A stretch of DNA of 64,000 bases from Rhizobium sp. Root1334 (GTDB taxonomy: Bacteria; Pseudomonadota; Alphaproteobacteria; Rhizobiales; Rhizobiaceae), in the NCBI RefSeq assembly GCF_001426665.1, contig NZ_LMEY01000028.1, positions 1 to 64,000 on the forward strand, given 5' to 3'. Position numbers and translations under genes: made by a program. Of the stretch, positions 63,414 through 64,000 are shown piece after piece (positions within the stretch are counted from its first letter, which is position 1; each line of letters begins with the position of its first letter). The notes beneath the pieces are model-generated. The model ran no database searches. It was not told where the DNA came from and saw nothing but the letters and a program-made list of their open reading frames with translations.

Positions 63414-64000
63414 TCAACGCAAGACCGGCCGCAGTGCGCGTTGCGTTTCTTTCAGCAAGGGCAGGTAGCGCACTATCATCTCGGCGGCAGGCACGTGAGC
63501 CGCAGGAGCACCAATATTGATCGCGGCAACCACCCGGCCGCGATCATTCTCGATCGGAACCGCGATGGAGCAAAGCCCCAACTCCAGTTCCTGATCGATA
63601 ACCGCGCAGCCCCCGGCACGGACGCGGCGGAGTTCGTCCATCAATAGATCTGGATCCGTCTTCGTCAGCGGCGTATTCGCCTTGAGTTCGGAGCGATCCA
63701 GGATGCCGCGCGCCTCCGTTTCCGGCAGGGCTGCCAACAGAACCCGTCCCATCGAAGCGCAATAGGCCGGCAGGCGCGAACCCGGCGACAGATTGATCGA
63801 CATCACACGCTTCTGCGAGGCACGGGCAATGTAGACCACTTCAGTCCCGTCGAGAACCGAGGCCGATGCGCTTTGGCCGGATTTTTCCGAGAGCTGGTCG
63901 AGATAGGGCTGGATCATCAGCGGCAGCGGTGTTGCCGACAGATAGGCATGGCCGAGCCGCAGCACCTTCGGCGTCAGCGCGAAGAACTTTCCGTCATAGT
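63414..64000 (-). CDS. IclR-family regulator, PcaR/PobR-like (C-terminal part; cut by window edge)
   Basis: The reading frame runs off the right edge of the window; about 195 residues of the C-terminal part are visible. The residues just inside the edge read FFALTPKVLRLGHAYLSATPLP, the linker typical of the PcaR/PobR branch, followed by the effector domain (EVVYIARASQKRVMSINLSPGSRLPAYCASMGRVLLAAL and ELELGLCSIAVPIEND). The helix-turn-helix lies outside the window. Such proteins control aromatic (protocatechuate/beta-ketoadipate) catabolism; the target here cannot be seen. Confidence 0.85.
   Translation of the reverse strand, partial: YDGKFFALTPKVLRLGHAYLSATPLPLMIQPYLDQLSEKSGQSASASVLDGTEVVYIARASQKRVMSINLSPGSRLPAYCASMGRVLLAALPETEARGILDRSELKANTPLTKTDPDLLMDELRRVRAGGCAVIDQELELGLCSIAVPIENDRGRVVAAINIGAPAAHVPAAEMIVRYLPLLKETQRALRPVLR

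Overview
The window looks like an accessory-rich stretch of an alphaproteobacterial genome, most likely Rhizobiaceae (Rhizobium/Agrobacterium type). The reasons are the roughly 60 % GC coding sequence, a rhizobial-style S21 ribosomal protein, a very high density of ABC importers each paired with its own catabolic enzymes and GntR/LysR/IclR/SorC regulator, and two cobalamin riboswitches. I see no tRNA, rRNA, transposase, prophage or CRISPR array. Species and replicon cannot be read from the sequence.

Region by region. (1) 0.1-6.9 kb: a GntR regulator divergent from a glutamine-synthetase-like ligase, FAD oxidoreductase, class III aminotransferase and ornithine-cyclodeaminase-family enzyme, a likely gamma-glutamyl-amine (polyamine-type) catabolic operon. 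(2) 6.9-20.1 kb: the most unusual block. A minus-strand operon reads mtnK, mtnA, split transketolase (two subunits) and a RuBisCO-like protein. A divergent ribose-type ABC importer lies across a perfect 27-bp palindrome, followed by a VapBC-type toxin-antitoxin pair and a class II aldolase/short-chain dehydrogenase fusion with a SorC-type regulator. Together these suggest uptake and catabolism of 5-methylthioribose or a related 5-modified pentose, with an inferred and possibly undescribed isomerase-plus-transketolase route. (3) 20.5-25.6 kb: a polar amino-acid ABC importer with a divergent LysR regulator, a hotdog thioesterase and rpsU.

(4) 26.1-32.6 kb: two cobalamin riboswitches. The first precedes a DUF1636 protein and a FecCD-type ABC importer, and its promoter is covered by a Zur-like palindrome. 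The second precedes a TonB-dependent receptor. (5) 33.0-42.3 kb: a dipeptide-type ABC importer whose genes are split around an IclR regulator, with a SelA-fold PLP enzyme, a RidA protein and an amidohydrolase; the two promoter regions share a 10-bp motif. (6) 42.6-48 kb: a MipA/OmpV outer-membrane protein divergent from an OmpR-type two-component system, then a trimethylamine-dehydrogenase-family enzyme with a histamine-dehydrogenase-like active site.

(7) 48.3-52.5 kb: a FecB/FecCD/FecE-type importer carrying two tandem amidotransferase-like-fold proteins of unknown function. (8) 52.5-58.8 kb: an acid-sugar or alcohol catabolic operon (NAD-dependent beta-hydroxyacid dehydrogenase, GMC oxidoreductase, enolase-superfamily dehydratase, aldehyde dehydrogenase, LysR). 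(9) 59-64 kb: a periplasmic-sensing histidine kinase and FixJ-type regulator next to a secreted HbpS/GlcG-type protein, then a small Cys-rich secreted protein, a DUF411 protein and the C-terminal part of an IclR/PcaR-type regulator cut by the window edge.

Small-site coordinates were read by eye. Functional assignments rest on motifs and gene order only; no database search was possible.
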